Shown here in pieces: positions 18,828-28,830 of a stretch of DNA of 39,361 nucleotides. The translations under genes were made by a program, and so were the position numbers. The DNA comes from Hyphomicrobiales bacterium (lineage in GTDB: Bacteria > Pseudomonadota > Alphaproteobacteria > Rhizobiales > Rhizobiaceae), in NCBI GenBank assembly GCA_900465685.1, contig UEGR01000022.1, forward strand, positions 1 through 39,361. The letters run 5' to 3'. A model generated the notes under the pieces. That model saw nothing but the letters and a program-made list of their open reading frames with translations, was not told where the DNA came from and searched no databases. Each line of letters begins with the position of its first letter. Position 1 is the stretch's first letter.

Positions 18828-19715
18828 ATGCCTGCCCCCGAAAGTGCGATCTTCGACCGCGATCTACAGCTTGCCTTTCGCCGCCGCGCATTCCGGCGCG
18901 CCGAACCGGGTGCCGATTTTCTGTTGCGACGCGTGGCGGAAGACCTTGCGGACCGTCTGGATGCTGTCGAGCGCCGCTTTCCAGTGGCCATTGATCTTGC
19001 AGGCCACAATGGTCTTGCAGCAGAGGCCATCGCCTTCTCCGGCAAGGCGGATACCGTTTTGCGCGTGGAACGCGATGCGGATTTCCTGAAAGGTCCGTTT
19101 CCGTCAGTCGTCGGTGACGAAGAGCTGCTGCCGATCAAACCGGGCAGCGCCGATCTGATCGTATCGCTAATGGCGCTGCACGCCACCAATGACACGCCGG
19201 GCGCCATGGTGCAGATTGCCCGCGCATTGAAGCCTGACGGGCTTTTTCTGGCAGCGCTCAGCGGCAGCGGTACACTCGGCGAATTGCGTGAAAGCCTGTT
19301 GCAGGCGGAAATCGAACTGACCGGCGGCGCATCGCCACGCGTTTTTCCGTTTGCGGATGTGCGCGATGTCGGCGGTCTGTTGCAGCGCGCCGGCTTTGCA
19401 CTGCCTGTGACGGACGTGGAAAACGTGACGGTGCGCTATGATTCCCTGTTCAACCTGATGGCCGATCTGCGCGCCATGGGCATGCAGAACATCGTGCGCG
19501 ACCGGTCGCGCCGTCCGGTATCGAAACGGCTGTTCTTGCGGGCGGCGGAAATCTACGCGGAACGCTTCAGCGATCCCGATGGACGCATCCGCGCGACATT
19601 CTCGATCATTTGGCTGTCTGGCTGGGCGCCGCATGATTCGCAGCAAAAGCCGCTCAAGCCCGGCTCGGCCAAGGCGTCGCTGGCCGATGCGCTGAAGAAA
19701 GCAGAAGAAGAATAG
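18828..19715 (+). CDS. SAM-dependent methyltransferase-fold protein (NDUFAF5-like)
   Basis: A 295-residue protein with a Rossmann methyltransferase domain (about residues 45-200). Its motif I is degenerate (AIDLAGHNGLAAEAI instead of the usual DxGxGxG), while the post-core LKPDGLFLAALSGSGTLGELR is typical of the NDUFAF5 (C20orf7) group. In mitochondria this protein hydroxylates an arginine of a complex I subunit during assembly, and a similar role in a bacterium with complex I is plausible (inference). The open frame extends upstream to 18585 through comF, but MPAPESAIFDRDLQ is the normal N terminus. The ribosome site is weak. Confidence 0.85.
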   Translation: MPAPESAIFDRDLQLAFRRRAFRRAEPGADFLLRRVAEDLADRLDAVERRFPVAIDLAGHNGLAAEAIAFSGKADTVLRVERDADFLKGPFPSVVGDEELLPIKPGSADLIVSLMALHATNDTPGAMVQIARALKPDGLFLAALSGSGTLGELRESLLQAEIELTGGASPRVFPFADVRDVGGLLQRAGFALPVTDVENVTVRYDSLFNLMADLRAMGMQNIVRDRSRRPVSKRLFLRAAEIYAERFSDPDGRIRATFSIIWLSGWAPHDSQQKPLKPGSAKASLADALKKAEEE

Positions 19716-19759
19716 ACCTACGCGATAGCTGCAAATTCACGGAAAATGCAGCTGTTGTG

Positions 19760-20110
19760 TCAGCAGTCGCCGCGATGACTTCCGTCCACATCGATGACGC
19801 AAACCGAACTCGGGTTGGGCTGCAGCACGCTCTTGCGCACGGTATAGGTCTGAACAGCACCATGGGGCTGGTTGCCTGCATCGCGCTTGGTGGAGCCGGT
19901 CATCGTCCGGTCGATGCCAGCAGGCAGAACGGACTGGGCCGCAACCTTGGCTGCCTGTTCGTTGAGGATCGGAACAATAATCAGCGCCATCGCCGCAGCG
20001 GCAGAACCAAACAACAACACGAGACGCAGGAAACCACGCCCCGCTTTCGTCAAAGTGGTGGGCGCATATTCGTTGTGATCGGCACTGAAATAATTGTTGT
20101 CGAAACTCAT
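19760..20110 (-). CDS. Small single-pass inner-membrane protein, unknown function
   Basis: A 116-residue protein I do not recognise. A hydrophobic segment at about residues 27-48 (FLRLVLLFGSAAAAMALIIV) follows a short N terminus, placing the C-terminal two thirds outside the cytoplasm. Two cysteines near the end (SSVCVIDVDGSHRGDC) could form a disulfide. The start at 20110 has CGGAG about nine bases upstream; an in-frame ATG at 20152 would add 14 poorly coding residues. It is convergent with the methyltransferase gene and separated by 133 bp from the Nudix gene upstream. Confidence 0.75.
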   Translation of the reverse strand: MSFDNNYFSADHNEYAPTTLTKAGRGFLRLVLLFGSAAAAMALIIVPILNEQAAKVAAQSVLPAGIDRTMTGSTKRDAGNQPHGAVQTYTVRKSVLQPNPSSVCVIDVDGSHRGDC

Positions 20111-20243
20111 GATACTAGACTCCGGAGCGGCTCCCATTCGAGAATGCCGCAACGGAGTGAATCAGAGATTAACCGACTGCCTTAATCGTAAGAAATTGTC
20201 AGCTTTTTCACAGCTGTTGATAAGCAATCCGGATTTTCGAAAA

Positions 20244-20660
20244 CTAAAGAAGATCGATGAGGAACGGGATCAAAGGTTCATCCGCTGGTGGCATCGGATA
20301 ATCGCGCATATCCTTCGGGCGAACCCATTTCAGCGCCTGCCCTTCCAAACCCCGCGCAATGCCTTCAAAACGACGGCAGACGTAAAGCGGCATCAGCAGA
20401 TGAAAATCATCATAGGTGTGGCTCGCAAAGGTCAAAGGCGCGAGGCAGGCAACCTTGGTCGTAATGCCGATTTCTTCCTGCAATTCACGGATCAGCGTTT
20501 CCTCGGGCGTTTCACCCGGCTCGACCTTGCCGCCGGGAAACTCCCACAGGCCCGCGAGCTGCTTGCCTTCCGGGCGCTGCGCCAACAGCACCCGCCCATC
20601 GGAATCCACCAGCGCACAGGCTGCAACGAGAAGAATGCGACGGCTCTTCACTTCGCTCAT
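20244..20660 (-). CDS. mutT: Nudix hydrolase of MutT type
   Basis: A 138-residue protein with the full Nudix box GGKVEPGETPEETLIRELQ followed by EEIGI. The N terminus ILLVAACALVDSDGRVLLAQ and the PGG-containing LAGLWEFPGGK match MutT, which hydrolyses 8-oxo-dGTP to keep it out of DNA; related nucleotide substrates cannot be excluded. Its ATG overlaps the stop of the GNAT gene as ATGA, so translation is coupled. The run argJ-GNAT-mutT is a likely transcription unit. Confidence 0.92.
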   Translation of the reverse strand: MSEVKSRRILLVAACALVDSDGRVLLAQRPEGKQLAGLWEFPGGKVEPGETPEETLIRELQEEIGITTKVACLAPLTFASHTYDDFHLLMPLYVCRRFEGIARGLEGQALKWVRPKDMRDYPMPPADEPLIPFLIDLL

Positions 20661-21418
20661 TTCTCATTGCTCTCCCGATAGGCGTAACGATAGGCTTCCT
20701 GAAAGCCGAAGCGTTCATAAAGCGCGAGACCGGCAACATTTTGCGCCTCGATCTGCAGCCATGCAGTCTTTGCGCCAAGCTTCGCCGCCCATTTGAGCGC
20801 CGAGCCGACGACACTGTGGCCGTAGCCTTTGCGGCGAGCGGCAGGCAAGGTGCCGACATCGAACAATCCGGCCATGACACCATCCTGCACGCACAGCACA
20901 TCGGACACCGCACGTCCGCCTTCCTCCAGCACGAACATGCCCTTGTTCGGACGAATACCGTCCAGAATTTCTGACATGCCGGGGCGCATCTCTTCCGGAC
21001 GCTCGTGAATGGACAAGGACGCATCGACGAAACGACCAATATCCTTCAGCGGAATTTGGTCGATTTCACCCGACAGGTCTGTCTCGGCCAGATTGCAGGT
21101 CATGACGATGGTTTCGTCCTGCCGCTTCCAGCCTAGCCCTTCGAGATAATTTTCAAGTTCGACAGGCGCGAGTGGCGAAAGCCGGAAACAAGGCACACGG
21201 CCATAAGCACGGAAACGCTGCGCCGCCAGCTCCACGCGGGTTGGAATATCCCGCGTGTCACCCGGATCGAGCGGATTGATCGAGTTCAAACGCTTGGAGG
21301 AATGCGCTGCCGTCATGCGGATCGCCCATGTTCCGTCGTAATGAACCGACGTGGCAGGCCAGGCGCGGAAACCTACGGCTTCGAGCTGGCGGACAATGGC
21401 AAGACTTGGTTTGGTCAT
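20657..21418 (-). CDS. GNAT-family N-acetyltransferase
   Basis: A 253-residue protein whose C-terminal half (about residues 115-250) is a GNAT fold with the acetyl-CoA binding loop AARRKGYGHSVVGSALKWA followed by NVAGLALYERFGFQEAYRYAYR. The N-terminal half (RQLEAVGFRAWPA) has no motif I can assign. The acceptor is unknown. The start at 21418 is chosen over 21436 because AGGAA lies six bases before it. It overlaps mutT by four bases and follows argJ after 48 bp. Confidence 0.88.
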   Translation of the reverse strand: MTKPSLAIVRQLEAVGFRAWPATSVHYDGTWAIRMTAAHSSKRLNSINPLDPGDTRDIPTRVELAAQRFRAYGRVPCFRLSPLAPVELENYLEGLGWKRQDETIVMTCNLAETDLSGEIDQIPLKDIGRFVDASLSIHERPEEMRPGMSEILDGIRPNKGMFVLEEGGRAVSDVLCVQDGVMAGLFDVGTLPAARRKGYGHSVVGSALKWAAKLGAKTAWLQIEAQNVAGLALYERFGFQEAYRYAYRESNEK

Positions 21419-21466
21419 CGGAATTCCTGAAAGCATTACAACATCTGTCGGCTAGGGCCCAAGGCC

Positions 21467-22708
21467 TCAGCTTCGGTAGTCGCCATTGATCGCCACATAC
21501 TCCTTGGTGAGATCGCAGGTCCAGACAGTGGCTTCGCCGCGACCGATGCCGAGATCGACATGGATGCGGATATCCTCGCCCTTCATATAGGCGGAGGTCG
21601 CCTGTTCGGAATAAGCAGGATCGCGCTCGCCCTGATAGGCAACGCGGATATCGCCGAACGAAATGGCGAGCTTGTCGCGATCCGCCGGTTCACCTGCCTT
21701 GCCCACGGCCATCACAACACGACCCCAATTGGCGTCTTCACCCGCCACAGCGGTCTTGACCAGCGGCGAATTGGCGATGGAGAGCGCGATCTTCTTGGCG
21801 GAAGCCGACGACTTGGCACCCGTCACTTCGATTTCGATCATCTTGCGTGCGCCTTCACCGTCACGCACAACCTGCAAGGCCAGCGACTTCAGAACGCGCT
21901 TCAGAGCCTTCTTGAATTCCTTCAGGCGCTTGTCGGACACATCCGTGATCTTCGGCGCACCGCGACCAGCCGCAGCACCGGTTGCAAACAGCATCAGCGT
22001 GTCAGAGGTGGAGGTGTCGCTATCGACAGTCACCGCGTTGAAGCTCTTGTTCGCGCCTTTGGACAGCAGGCTTTGCAGCACATCGGCCTTGATCGGCGCA
22101 TCAGTCACGATGAAGGACAGCATGGTCGCCATGTCCGGCGCAATCATGCCCGCGCCCTTGGCGATACCGTTGATCGTGACGGGAACCTTGCCCAGCAGCA
22201 CCGTTTCCGTGGCGACCTTCGGATAGGTGTCCGTGGTCATGATGGCCTTGGCTGCCTCGGTCCAGAAATCCTCGACCGCATCTTTGTTCATATCACCGAG
22301 CAGATGAGAGAATTTGCTCGCATCGAGCGGCTCGCCGATCACACCGGTCGAAGCCAGGAACACATCGGTCGTGCTGCAGCCGACAGCCTTTGCGGTAGCT
22401 TCCGCCGTCGCCTCGGTTGCGGCCTTGCCTTTCACGCCGGTGAAGGCATTGGCGTTGCCCGAATTGACCACGACAGCACGCGCTTTGCCGTGAACGAGGT
22501 TCTTGCGGCAGAAATCGACCGGTGCCGACGGGCAGAGCGAACGGGTGAATACGCCTGCGGCTTCCGCCGGACGGTCGAACACCATCAGCATCACATCGGT
22601 CCGCCCCTTATATTTGATACCGGCAGCGGCAGTAGCAATACGCACACCGTCGATGGCAGGCATGGACGGGTAATGTTTTGGAGCGAGCGGAGAAACGGAC
22701 GCAGACAT
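21467..22708 (-). CDS. argJ: Bifunctional ornithine acetyltransferase / N-acetylglutamate synthase
   Basis: ArgJ moves the acetyl group from N-acetylornithine to glutamate, closing the cyclic arginine pathway; many homologues also acetylate glutamate with acetyl-CoA. The 413 residues are full length. The precursor cleaves itself before the nucleophile Thr195 in [13 protein letters not shown], giving alpha and beta chains. [13 protein letters not shown] and the C-terminal [11 protein letters not shown] are typical. GAGG precedes the ATG at 22708; an in-frame ATG at 22756 would add 16 unlikely residues. Confidence 0.96.
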   Translation of the reverse strand: MSASVSPLAPKHYPSMPAIDGVRIATAAAGIKYKGRTDVMLMVFDRPAEAAGVFTRSLCPSAPVDFCRKNLVHGKARAVVVNSGNANAFTGVKGKAATEATAEATAKAVGCSTTDVFLASTGVIGEPLDASKFSHLLGDMNKDAVEDFWTEAAKAIMTTDTYPKVATETVLLGKVPVTINGIAKGAGMIAPDMATMLSFIVTDAPIKADVLQSLLSKGANKSFNAVTVDSDTSTSDTLMLFATGAAAGRGAPKITDVSDKRLKEFKKALKRVLKSLALQVVRDGEGARKMIEIEVTGAKSSASAKKIALSIANSPLVKTAVAGEDANWGRVVMAVGKAGEPADRDKLAISFGDIRVAYQGERDPAYSEQATSAYMKGEDIRIHVDLGIGRGEATVWTCDLTKEYVAINGDYRS

Positions 22709-22825
22709 GAGTGCCTCAAAAGGGGTCGGTTCAGGGTGTTCGGTTCGATGGTTCATCGATAGTCTTGATTCTGGCGCATTGGAAATGTTTGCGGGACAAA
22801 ATCAAGCAGAAACGGCAGATAGAAT

Positions 22826-22858
22826 GAAAAACGCCCCGGAAGACCGGGGCGTTTAAGT
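22826..22858 (-). terminator. Terminator of the parvulin gene
   Basis: AAACGCCCCGG (22829-22839) pairs with CCGGGGCGTTT (22844-22854), and the minus-strand RNA ends in a U run. It separates the parvulin gene from argJ. Confidence 0.88.
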
Positions 22859-22870
22859 TTTTTAAAAAGT

Positions 22871-23851
22871 TTACTGCTGCGGCTGTTCGCCTTCAGGCGC
22901 GTCGCCCGTTTCGCCAGCATCCTGTGCGGCGGCTGCATCCTTCATCGCCTTTTCGACGGCCGGATCCTTGTAGTCGATCTTCATCCCGTCGCGGAGCTTC
23001 TTGACCGTTTCGACATAACGCTCACGCAGAATGATCGAACGGATCTGTTCCTTGACCTGATCGAATGCAGGCGGCTGCTTGGTGCGGCGGTCTTCGAGCT
23101 GAATGACGTGGAAGCCGAACTGGGTCTGCACCGGCTCCTTCGTATATTCGCCAGGCTTGAGCGCAAAGGCTGCCTTTTCGAATTCCGGAACCATCTGGCC
23201 TTCGGTGAAATAACCGAGATCGCCGCCATTGGCAGCGGAACCGTCCGTGGAGCTTTCCTTGGCCAGATCTTCGAACTTCGCACCACCGGCGAGCTTCTTG
23301 ATAATGGCTTCGGCTTCTTCCTTCGTCTTCACGAGAATGTGACGCGCACGCACCTCAACCTGAGGCGGCATGGCGGCAATTTCCTTGTCGTAGCGAGCGC
23401 GAATATCGGCATCGCTGATCTTGTCGACGATGGCGTCCTTGAAATATTCGTTGTGCAGGGCGCGTTCACGCAGGAAAGCCAGACGGGCTTTGAACTCGTC
23501 GGTCTGGTCGAGCTTTTCCTTTTCCGCTTCCGCCGACATCGCCTTGATGTCGATCAGCGCGGCCAAGGCTGCCAGACGGCGCTGTTCAGCCGGAAGGCGG
23601 GCAAACTGCGGATCAAGATCGCCAGCGGCCTGATCAACGTCGCCGACAGTGATGTCCTTGCCGTTGACGGTTGCCAGAACCTTTGCCGGATCTTCTTTTT
23701 CAGCCGGAGCGGCTGCAGTCTGTGCCGCATCCGCAGGCTTGGGCGCCGCGTCCTGCGCGAACGAGGCCGCGCCGGAGAGGCTTGCGAGGGCAACGGATGC
23801 CGCAAGAACAGCGAGAGCCTTGCGATAAGGGGCTTTGAGAATGGCTTTCAT
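22871..23851 (-). CDS. Periplasmic peptidyl-prolyl cis-trans isomerase, parvulin (PpiC/SurA-like)
   Basis: A 326-residue exported folding factor. The signal peptide covers about residues 1-32 (LAVLAASVALASLSGAASFA). A SurA-like chaperone helix region follows (VNGKDITVGDVDQA), then a rotamase domain at about residues 165-260 (VRARHILVKTKEEAEAII, DGSAANGGDLGYF, FGFHVIQLEDRR). It should assist folding of envelope proteins. AAGGAGAG precedes the ATG. Its promoter lies in the 357-bp gap shared with the divergent secA gene, an apt pairing of export motor and periplasmic chaperone. Confidence 0.93.
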   Translation of the reverse strand: MKAILKAPYRKALAVLAASVALASLSGAASFAQDAAPKPADAAQTAAAPAEKEDPAKVLATVNGKDITVGDVDQAAGDLDPQFARLPAEQRRLAALAALIDIKAMSAEAEKEKLDQTDEFKARLAFLRERALHNEYFKDAIVDKISDADIRARYDKEIAAMPPQVEVRARHILVKTKEEAEAIIKKLAGGAKFEDLAKESSTDGSAANGGDLGYFTEGQMVPEFEKAAFALKPGEYTKEPVQTQFGFHVIQLEDRRTKQPPAFDQVKEQIRSIILRERYVETVKKLRDGMKIDYKDPAVEKAMKDAAAAQDAGETGDAPEGEQPQQ

Positions 23852-24208
23852 ATGAGATTCTCTCCTTCGAGACCGCTTACCGGCCCGATGAATGCGGCGG
23901 AATTTGGCCCGGATACCGCCACCCTGTCACGAAAGAGCGGGATTTCCGGCCTGTTGAGCAACGTTGACATCGCCCTAAGCCCCACTTATCTGTCCTTCGG
24001 CTTTGCGTCCAGAGTGTTTCCAGCGATACCCTGCAAATCTGCCGGGGTTTGGACGCTCGGCGAGTAGCGGGGGGAAATTGCGCCAAAATTGCGCCTTGAA
24101 GGGCTGCTTTAGCGGTGTACTTTTCTTGCATTTGTTTCAATACGCGTGAATAAAGCATTCGACATTGCCGGAAGCGCTTCCGGCTGAACGGACAGGAAAG
24201 GACCAGAG
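23852..24208. other. Divergent promoter region between the parvulin gene and secA, with an 18-bp palindrome
   Basis: No gene is seen in these 357 bp. A perfect palindrome, GCCGGAAGCGCTTCCGGC, lies at 24167-24184, just before the secA ribosome site AGGAAAGGA (24194-24202). It could form a hairpin in the secA leader or bind a dimeric regulator. TTGCAT (24126-24131) with AATAAA 17 bases later is a weak promoter candidate. Confidence 0.45.
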
Positions 24209-26929
24209 ATGGTCAGCTTTGGCGGCCTCGCCCGCAAGATATTCGGTTCATCCAACGACCGCCAGGTAAAGACCCTGCGTCAGCGTGCGGAGCAAATTAC
24301 CGCGCTTGAGAAGAATTACGAAACGCTCACCAATGAGCAGCTTCAGGCCAAGACCGCCGAATTCCGCGTCGCACTGGCTGAAGGAAAGACGCTCGACGCC
24401 ATTCTGCCCGACGCTTTTGCGACCGCGCGTGAAGCCGCCAAGCGCATATTGGGCATGCGTCCCTTCGATGTGCAGCTGATCGGCGGCATGGTGTTGCATG
24501 AACGCGGCATCGCCGAAATGCGCACCGGTGAAGGCAAGACGTTGATGGCGACCCTGCCCGTCTACCTCAACGCGATTGAAGGCAAGGGCGTTCATGTCGT
24601 GACGGTCAACGACTACCTCGCCACCCGCGATGCGGAGACGATGGGTCGTCTTTACAATTTCCTCGGCCTGACGGTCGGCGTCATCAAGCACGGTCTGGAC
24701 GATGATGAGCGTCGCGAGGCCTATGCCTGCGACATCACATACGGCACGAATAACGAACTCGGCTTCGATTATCTGCGCGATAACATGAAGTATGAGCGCG
24801 CCCAGATGGTGCAGCGCCCGCACAATTACGCCATCGTCGACGAAGTGGATTCGATCCTCATCGACGAAGCGCGCACGCCGCTGATCATTTCCGGCCCGCT
24901 GGAAGATCGCTCGGAGTTTTACAACCTTATCGACACCTTCATTCCGCCGCTGGCAGACGAAGATTACGAAGTCGACGAGAAGCAGAAGACTGCCATCTTC
25001 ACCGAAGTCGGCACCGAAAAGGTCGAGCAGCTTCTGGAAGCCGCAGGTCATCTGAAGGGTGAAAGCCTCTACGACATCGAGAATGTCGCCGTGGTTCACC
25101 ATCTGAACAATGCGTTGCGCGCTCACAAGCTGTTCCAGCGCGACAAGGACTACATCGTCCGCAACGACGAAATCGTCATCATTGACGAATTCACCGGTCG
25201 CATGATGCCGGGCCGCCGTTATTCGGAAGGCCTGCACCAGGCACTGGAAGCCAAGGAACATGTGACGATCCAGCCGGAAAACCAGACGCTGGCCTCGATC
25301 ACCTTCCAGAACTATTTCCGCATGTATAACAAGCTCTCCGGCATGACCGGTACGGCTGCCACCGAAGCGGAAGAGTTCGGCAATATTTACGGTCTCGAAG
25401 TTCTCGAAATCCCGACCAACCTGCCTGTGCAGCGTATCGACGAGGACGACGAGGTTTACCGCACCGTCGAAGAGAAATACAAAGCCATCGTTCGCGATAT
25501 TCGTGCATCGCACGAAAAGGGTCAGCCGATCCTTGTCGGCACGACCTCGATCGAAAAGTCGGAACTTCTGGCCGAGCGTCTGCGCAAGGAAGGCATCAAG
25601 GACTTCCAGGTCCTGAACGCCCGCTATCACGAGCAGGAAGCTTACATCATCGCACAGGCCGGCGTGCCGGGCACCGTCACCATCGCCACCAACATGGCTG
25701 GTCGCGGTACCGACATCCAGCTCGGCGGCAATCTGGAAATGCGCGTTCGTCAGGAACTGGCCGATATTCCGGAAGGTGCGGAACGCGAAGCCAAGATCGC
25801 CGAGATCAAGGCCGATATCGCACAGCTGAAAGAAAAGGCGCTTGCCGCAGGCGGACTTTATGTTCTCGCCACCGAGCGCCACGAAAGCCGCCGTATCGAC
25901 AACCAGCTGCGTGGCCGTTCCGGCCGTCAGGGCGATCCGGGCCGTTCCAAGTTCTTCCTGTCCTTGCAGGACGACCTGATGCGCATCTTCGGCTCCGACC
26001 GTATGGACGGCATGCTGCAGAAGCTCGGTCTGAAGGAAGACGAAGCCATCGTCCATCCCTGGATCAACAAGGCGCTCGAAAAGGCTCAGAAGAAGGTCGA
26101 AGCACGCAACTTCGAAATTCGTAAGAACCTGCTCAAGTACGACGACGTGATGAACGATCAGCGCAAGGTGATCTTCGAACAACGTCTGGAAATGATGGAC
26201 GAGCCGGACCTGACCGAAACGGTCGCAGAAATGCGCCATGAGGTTATCGAGGACATCGTCGCCCTGCGTATCCCCAAGGACGCCTATGCGGAAAAGTGGG
26301 ATATTGCCGGACTGAAGGAAGATGTCGTCACCAAGCTCAATCTCGACCTGCCGGTCGAGGAATGGGCCAAGGAAGAAGGCATCGCCGAAGAAGAGTTCGA
26401 GAACCGCATCAAGGAAGCCGCCGACAAGGCCGCTGCCGACCGCGCCGAACGCTTCGGACCGCAGATCATGACCTATGTTGAAAAGTCGGTCATCATGCAG
26501 TCGCTCGACAATCTGTGGCGCGAGCATCTGGTCAATCTCGACCATCTGCGCTCGGTCGTCGGCTTCCGCGGTTATGCCCAGCGCGACCCGCTGAACGAAT
26601 ACAAGACTGAAGCCTTCGAACTGTTCCAGTCCATGCTGTCGAACCTGCGCGAAGTGGTTATCTCGCAGTTGATGCGCGTTGAAATCGTCCGCGAGGCACC
26701 GCAGGAGCCGGAATTGCCGGTCATGCAAGGCCGCCACATTGACGAGACGACGGGGCAGAACGATTTCGACGATGCTGCCTGGACCGATCATCAGCACGAT
26801 GAGCGCGTTGTCCCGGCAGCGGACCGCGATCCAGCCGACCCCCGCACATGGGGCAAGGTTAGCCGCAACGAGGCCTGCCCGTGTGGATCAGGCAAGAAAT
26901 ACAAGCATTGCCACGGTGCTTTCGAATAA
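24209..26929 (+). CDS. secA: Preprotein translocase ATPase SecA
   Basis: SecA is the ATP-driven motor that pushes unfolded precursors through SecYEG. The 906 residues show the first nucleotide-binding fold with Walker A MRTGEGKT and the DEVD box ([16 protein letters not shown]), the preprotein cross-linking domain, the second fold ([14 protein letters not shown]), the helical wing and scaffold, and a C-terminal zinc finger [14 protein letters not shown] that contacts SecB and lipid. AGGAAAGGA is an excellent ribosome site. A strong terminator follows. Nothing unusual in the protein. Confidence 0.98.
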   Translation: MVSFGGLARKIFGSSNDRQVKTLRQRAEQITALEKNYETLTNEQLQAKTAEFRVALAEGKTLDAILPDAFATAREAAKRILGMRPFDVQLIGGMVLHERGIAEMRTGEGKTLMATLPVYLNAIEGKGVHVVTVNDYLATRDAETMGRLYNFLGLTVGVIKHGLDDDERREAYACDITYGTNNELGFDYLRDNMKYERAQMVQRPHNYAIVDEVDSILIDEARTPLIISGPLEDRSEFYNLIDTFIPPLADEDYEVDEKQKTAIFTEVGTEKVEQLLEAAGHLKGESLYDIENVAVVHHLNNALRAHKLFQRDKDYIVRNDEIVIIDEFTGRMMPGRRYSEGLHQALEAKEHVTIQPENQTLASITFQNYFRMYNKLSGMTGTAATEAEEFGNIYGLEVLEIPTNLPVQRIDEDDEVYRTVEEKYKAIVRDIRASHEKGQPILVGTTSIEKSELLAERLRKEGIKDFQVLNARYHEQEAYIIAQAGVPGTVTIATNMAGRGTDIQLGGNLEMRVRQELADIPEGAEREAKIAEIKADIAQLKEKALAAGGLYVLATERHESRRIDNQLRGRSGRQGDPGRSKFFLSLQDDLMRIFGSDRMDGMLQKLGLKEDEAIVHPWINKALEKAQKKVEARNFEIRKNLLKYDDVMNDQRKVIFEQRLEMMDEPDLTETVAEMRHEVIEDIVALRIPKDAYAEKWDIAGLKEDVVTKLNLDLPVEEWAKEEGIAEEEFENRIKEAADKAAADRAERFGPQIMTYVEKSVIMQSLDNLWREHLVNLDHLRSVVGFRGYAQRDPLNEYKTEAFELFQSMLSNLREVVISQLMRVEIVREAPQEPELPVMQGRHIDETTGQNDFDDAAWTDHQHDERVVPAADRDPADPRTWGKVSRNEACPCGSGKKYKHCHGAFE

Positions 26930-26937
26930 GACGAATG

Positions 26938-26976
26938 ACAAAAACCCCGGCGCTTATCACGCCGGGGTTTTTCTTT
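26938..26976 (+). terminator. Rho-independent terminator of secA
   Basis: AAACCCCGGC (26942-26951) pairs with GCCGGGGTTT (26961-26970), followed by TTCTTT. It lies about ten bases past the secA stop. Confidence 0.88.
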
Positions 26977-27408
26977 GCACCTGTCCCCGCAGGCGGGAAG
27001 ACCGGTGCAGCAACATTGTAATCTCACAAGACATGCTATAGCGGCCAAGAATACTGGCCCGCGTCCATAACGGCGCAGATAAACCTGCTTTGCCATCTTT
27101 AAGCAGATGCTTTAATTAGACAGTAAGCATATACGATCGGGATTTAGGAAATACTCACCATTCTTGCAGTTTCCGCGCCAAATCTTTCGCTGGATTTTTC
27201 CTTTTTCCCTTTTTAAAGGACTCCCATCTAATGTCCGGTCATGGGCCTCTCATCAGGCAGATGCAAGAATTCGAACATATCCCGAAAAACTTGAAACAGG
27301 TTTCGGTTAGGATATGCGAGAAAACAGACAGCAAGACCGGGAAAATCCCGGCGCAAACAAGCGAAACGCTCATTCATAAGGGCGGCGCATAACAGGGTTG
27401 GCAAAGAC
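26977..27408. other. Intergenic region before the flippase operon, with a partial RIME-like repeat
   Basis: No gene is seen in 432 bp. CATATCC (27276-27282) and GGATATG (27310-27316) bound a palindrome that aligns with the right half of the RIME element at 8101-8145 (shared CCGAAA / GTTTC and TTTTCGG blocks). A small hairpin CCGGGAAAATCCCGG lies near 27338-27352. The operon's promoter must be in this stretch but I cannot point to it. Confidence 0.5.
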
Positions 27409-28830
27409 GTGTGGTTTTCGGCAGCTGAAGCAGCGGGCCGGTTTTTACCCGGCACCATCGCGGCCAGACTTCGTCCTGTGACGGAGCGACTGGATTCCGT
27501 GCTGACCGACAGCGGTCCGCAGGCCGCTGCGCAGCGCGCATCGCTGGTCGCCTTTTCTGTCCGTGTGGCCAGCGCCGCCATCGCGCTCCTGTCGCAAGTC
27601 ATCCTTGCCCGCTGGATGGGCGAATTCGAATATGGCATCTTCGTTCTTGTCTGGCTGACGATGATCATCATCGGCGATCTCGCCTGCTTCGGCCTGCACA
27701 CCACCATCATTCGCTATGTGCCGGAATATGTTCAGCGCCAGATGTTCGGTCTGGTCCGTGGCATCCTGTTTACCGGACGCGCATTTGCCTTTGCCTCCGC
27801 AACCGTCATTGCGCTGATCGGCTCGCTCGCGCTCTGGCTGCTGAAGGATCAAATCTCCAGCTATTATCTGGTGCCATTCATTCTGGGCTTCATCTGCCTG
27901 CCCATGATCACGCTCGGCAATATGCTGGACGGCATTGCCCGGTCGCGCACCTGGGTCACCATGGCGCTGACGCCAAGCTATATTGTGCGCCCGCTTCTCG
28001 TGCTTCTGTTCATGATCGTGGCGCATGTTTCAGGCTTGCCATCAACCGCTGCAACTGCCCTTGCCGTATCGATTGTCGCAACGTGGATCACCACGGTAGG
28101 ACAGTTTTTCACGGTCGACCGCTCGCTGCAAAAGAATATCCCGCCCGCAGAGCGCGACCAGCGCCTACGTGAATGGATGACGGTCGCCTTGCCGATCTTC
28201 CTCGTCGAGGGCTTCTTCTTCCTGCTCATCAATGTCGATGTTCTGATGGTGGGTCGCGAGATGGACCCCGAACATGTAGCGATCTATTTCGCCACCACCA
28301 AGATCATGGCGCTCGCTCATTTCGTCTATTTCGCTGTGAAAGCCAGCGTGGCCCAGCGTTATTCCGATCTGTTGCACAGCGGCGACCGGCGAGAGTTTGC
28401 AAGCTTTGCGCAGGCTTCCGTTCGCTGGACCTTCTGGCCCACGCTCGTCCTCGGCATCGTCATCCTGATGGCCGGATATCCGCTGCTGCGGCTGTTCGGC
28501 CCGGCCTTCACGACAGGCTATCCGCTTCTGTTCATTCTGATCATCGGCGTGATTGCCCGCTCCAGTGTGGGACCGGCGGAAAGCCTGCTCAACATGTCGG
28601 GCAAGCAGAACATCTGCGCCCTGCTCTATGCCGTAACGCTAGCCGTGAATGTCATTCTCAATCTGGTGCTGATCCCACGCTTCGGCCTGACCGGCGCCGC
28701 CATTTCGACAGCCATCGCCATGCTGATGGAAGCAACACTGCTTTCGACAGCCGTTTCTCGCACCATGCATATCGCTATGTTCATTCTCATCCCCCGAGAT
28801 CGAGACAATAGCCCGGAGGGTATTTTGTAA
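27409..28830 (+). CDS. Polysaccharide-type flippase (MOP superfamily, Wzx-like)
   Basis: An inner-membrane protein of 473 residues with about 12-14 membrane helices starting near residue 40 (ASLVAFSVRVASAAIALLSQ). The pattern, including VILARWMGEFEYGIFV in helix 2 and a C-terminal repeat (NLVLIPRFGLTGAAISTAIA), fits the polysaccharide transport branch of the MOP superfamily, which flips lipid-linked sugars across the membrane. The start is GTG at 27409 with only a distant AGGG, so the true start is uncertain by some residues. The stop overlaps the next start as TAATG, tying it to the acyltransferase-like gene. Its glycan is unknown. Confidence 0.85.
   Translation: MWFSAAEAAGRFLPGTIAARLRPVTERLDSVLTDSGPQAAAQRASLVAFSVRVASAAIALLSQVILARWMGEFEYGIFVLVWLTMIIIGDLACFGLHTTIIRYVPEYVQRQMFGLVRGILFTGRAFAFASATVIALIGSLALWLLKDQISSYYLVPFILGFICLPMITLGNMLDGIARSRTWVTMALTPSYIVRPLLVLLFMIVAHVSGLPSTAATALAVSIVATWITTVGQFFTVDRSLQKNIPPAERDQRLREWMTVALPIFLVEGFFFLLINVDVLMVGREMDPEHVAIYFATTKIMALAHFVYFAVKASVAQRYSDLLHSGDRREFASFAQASVRWTFWPTLVLGIVILMAGYPLLRLFGPAFTTGYPLLFILIIGVIARSSVGPAESLLNMSGKQNICALLYAVTLAVNVILNLVLIPRFGLTGAAISTAIAMLMEATLLSTAVSRTMHIAMFILIPRDRDNSPEGIL

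Noticed and set aside
20169..20185. CtrA-like TTAA pair upstream of the small membrane protein gene
   Set aside because: The spacer is nine bases rather than seven.
24248..26797. An 849-codon open frame opposite secA
   Set aside because: SecA on the plus strand is complete and certain; the opposite frame is a by-product of GC-rich codon use.
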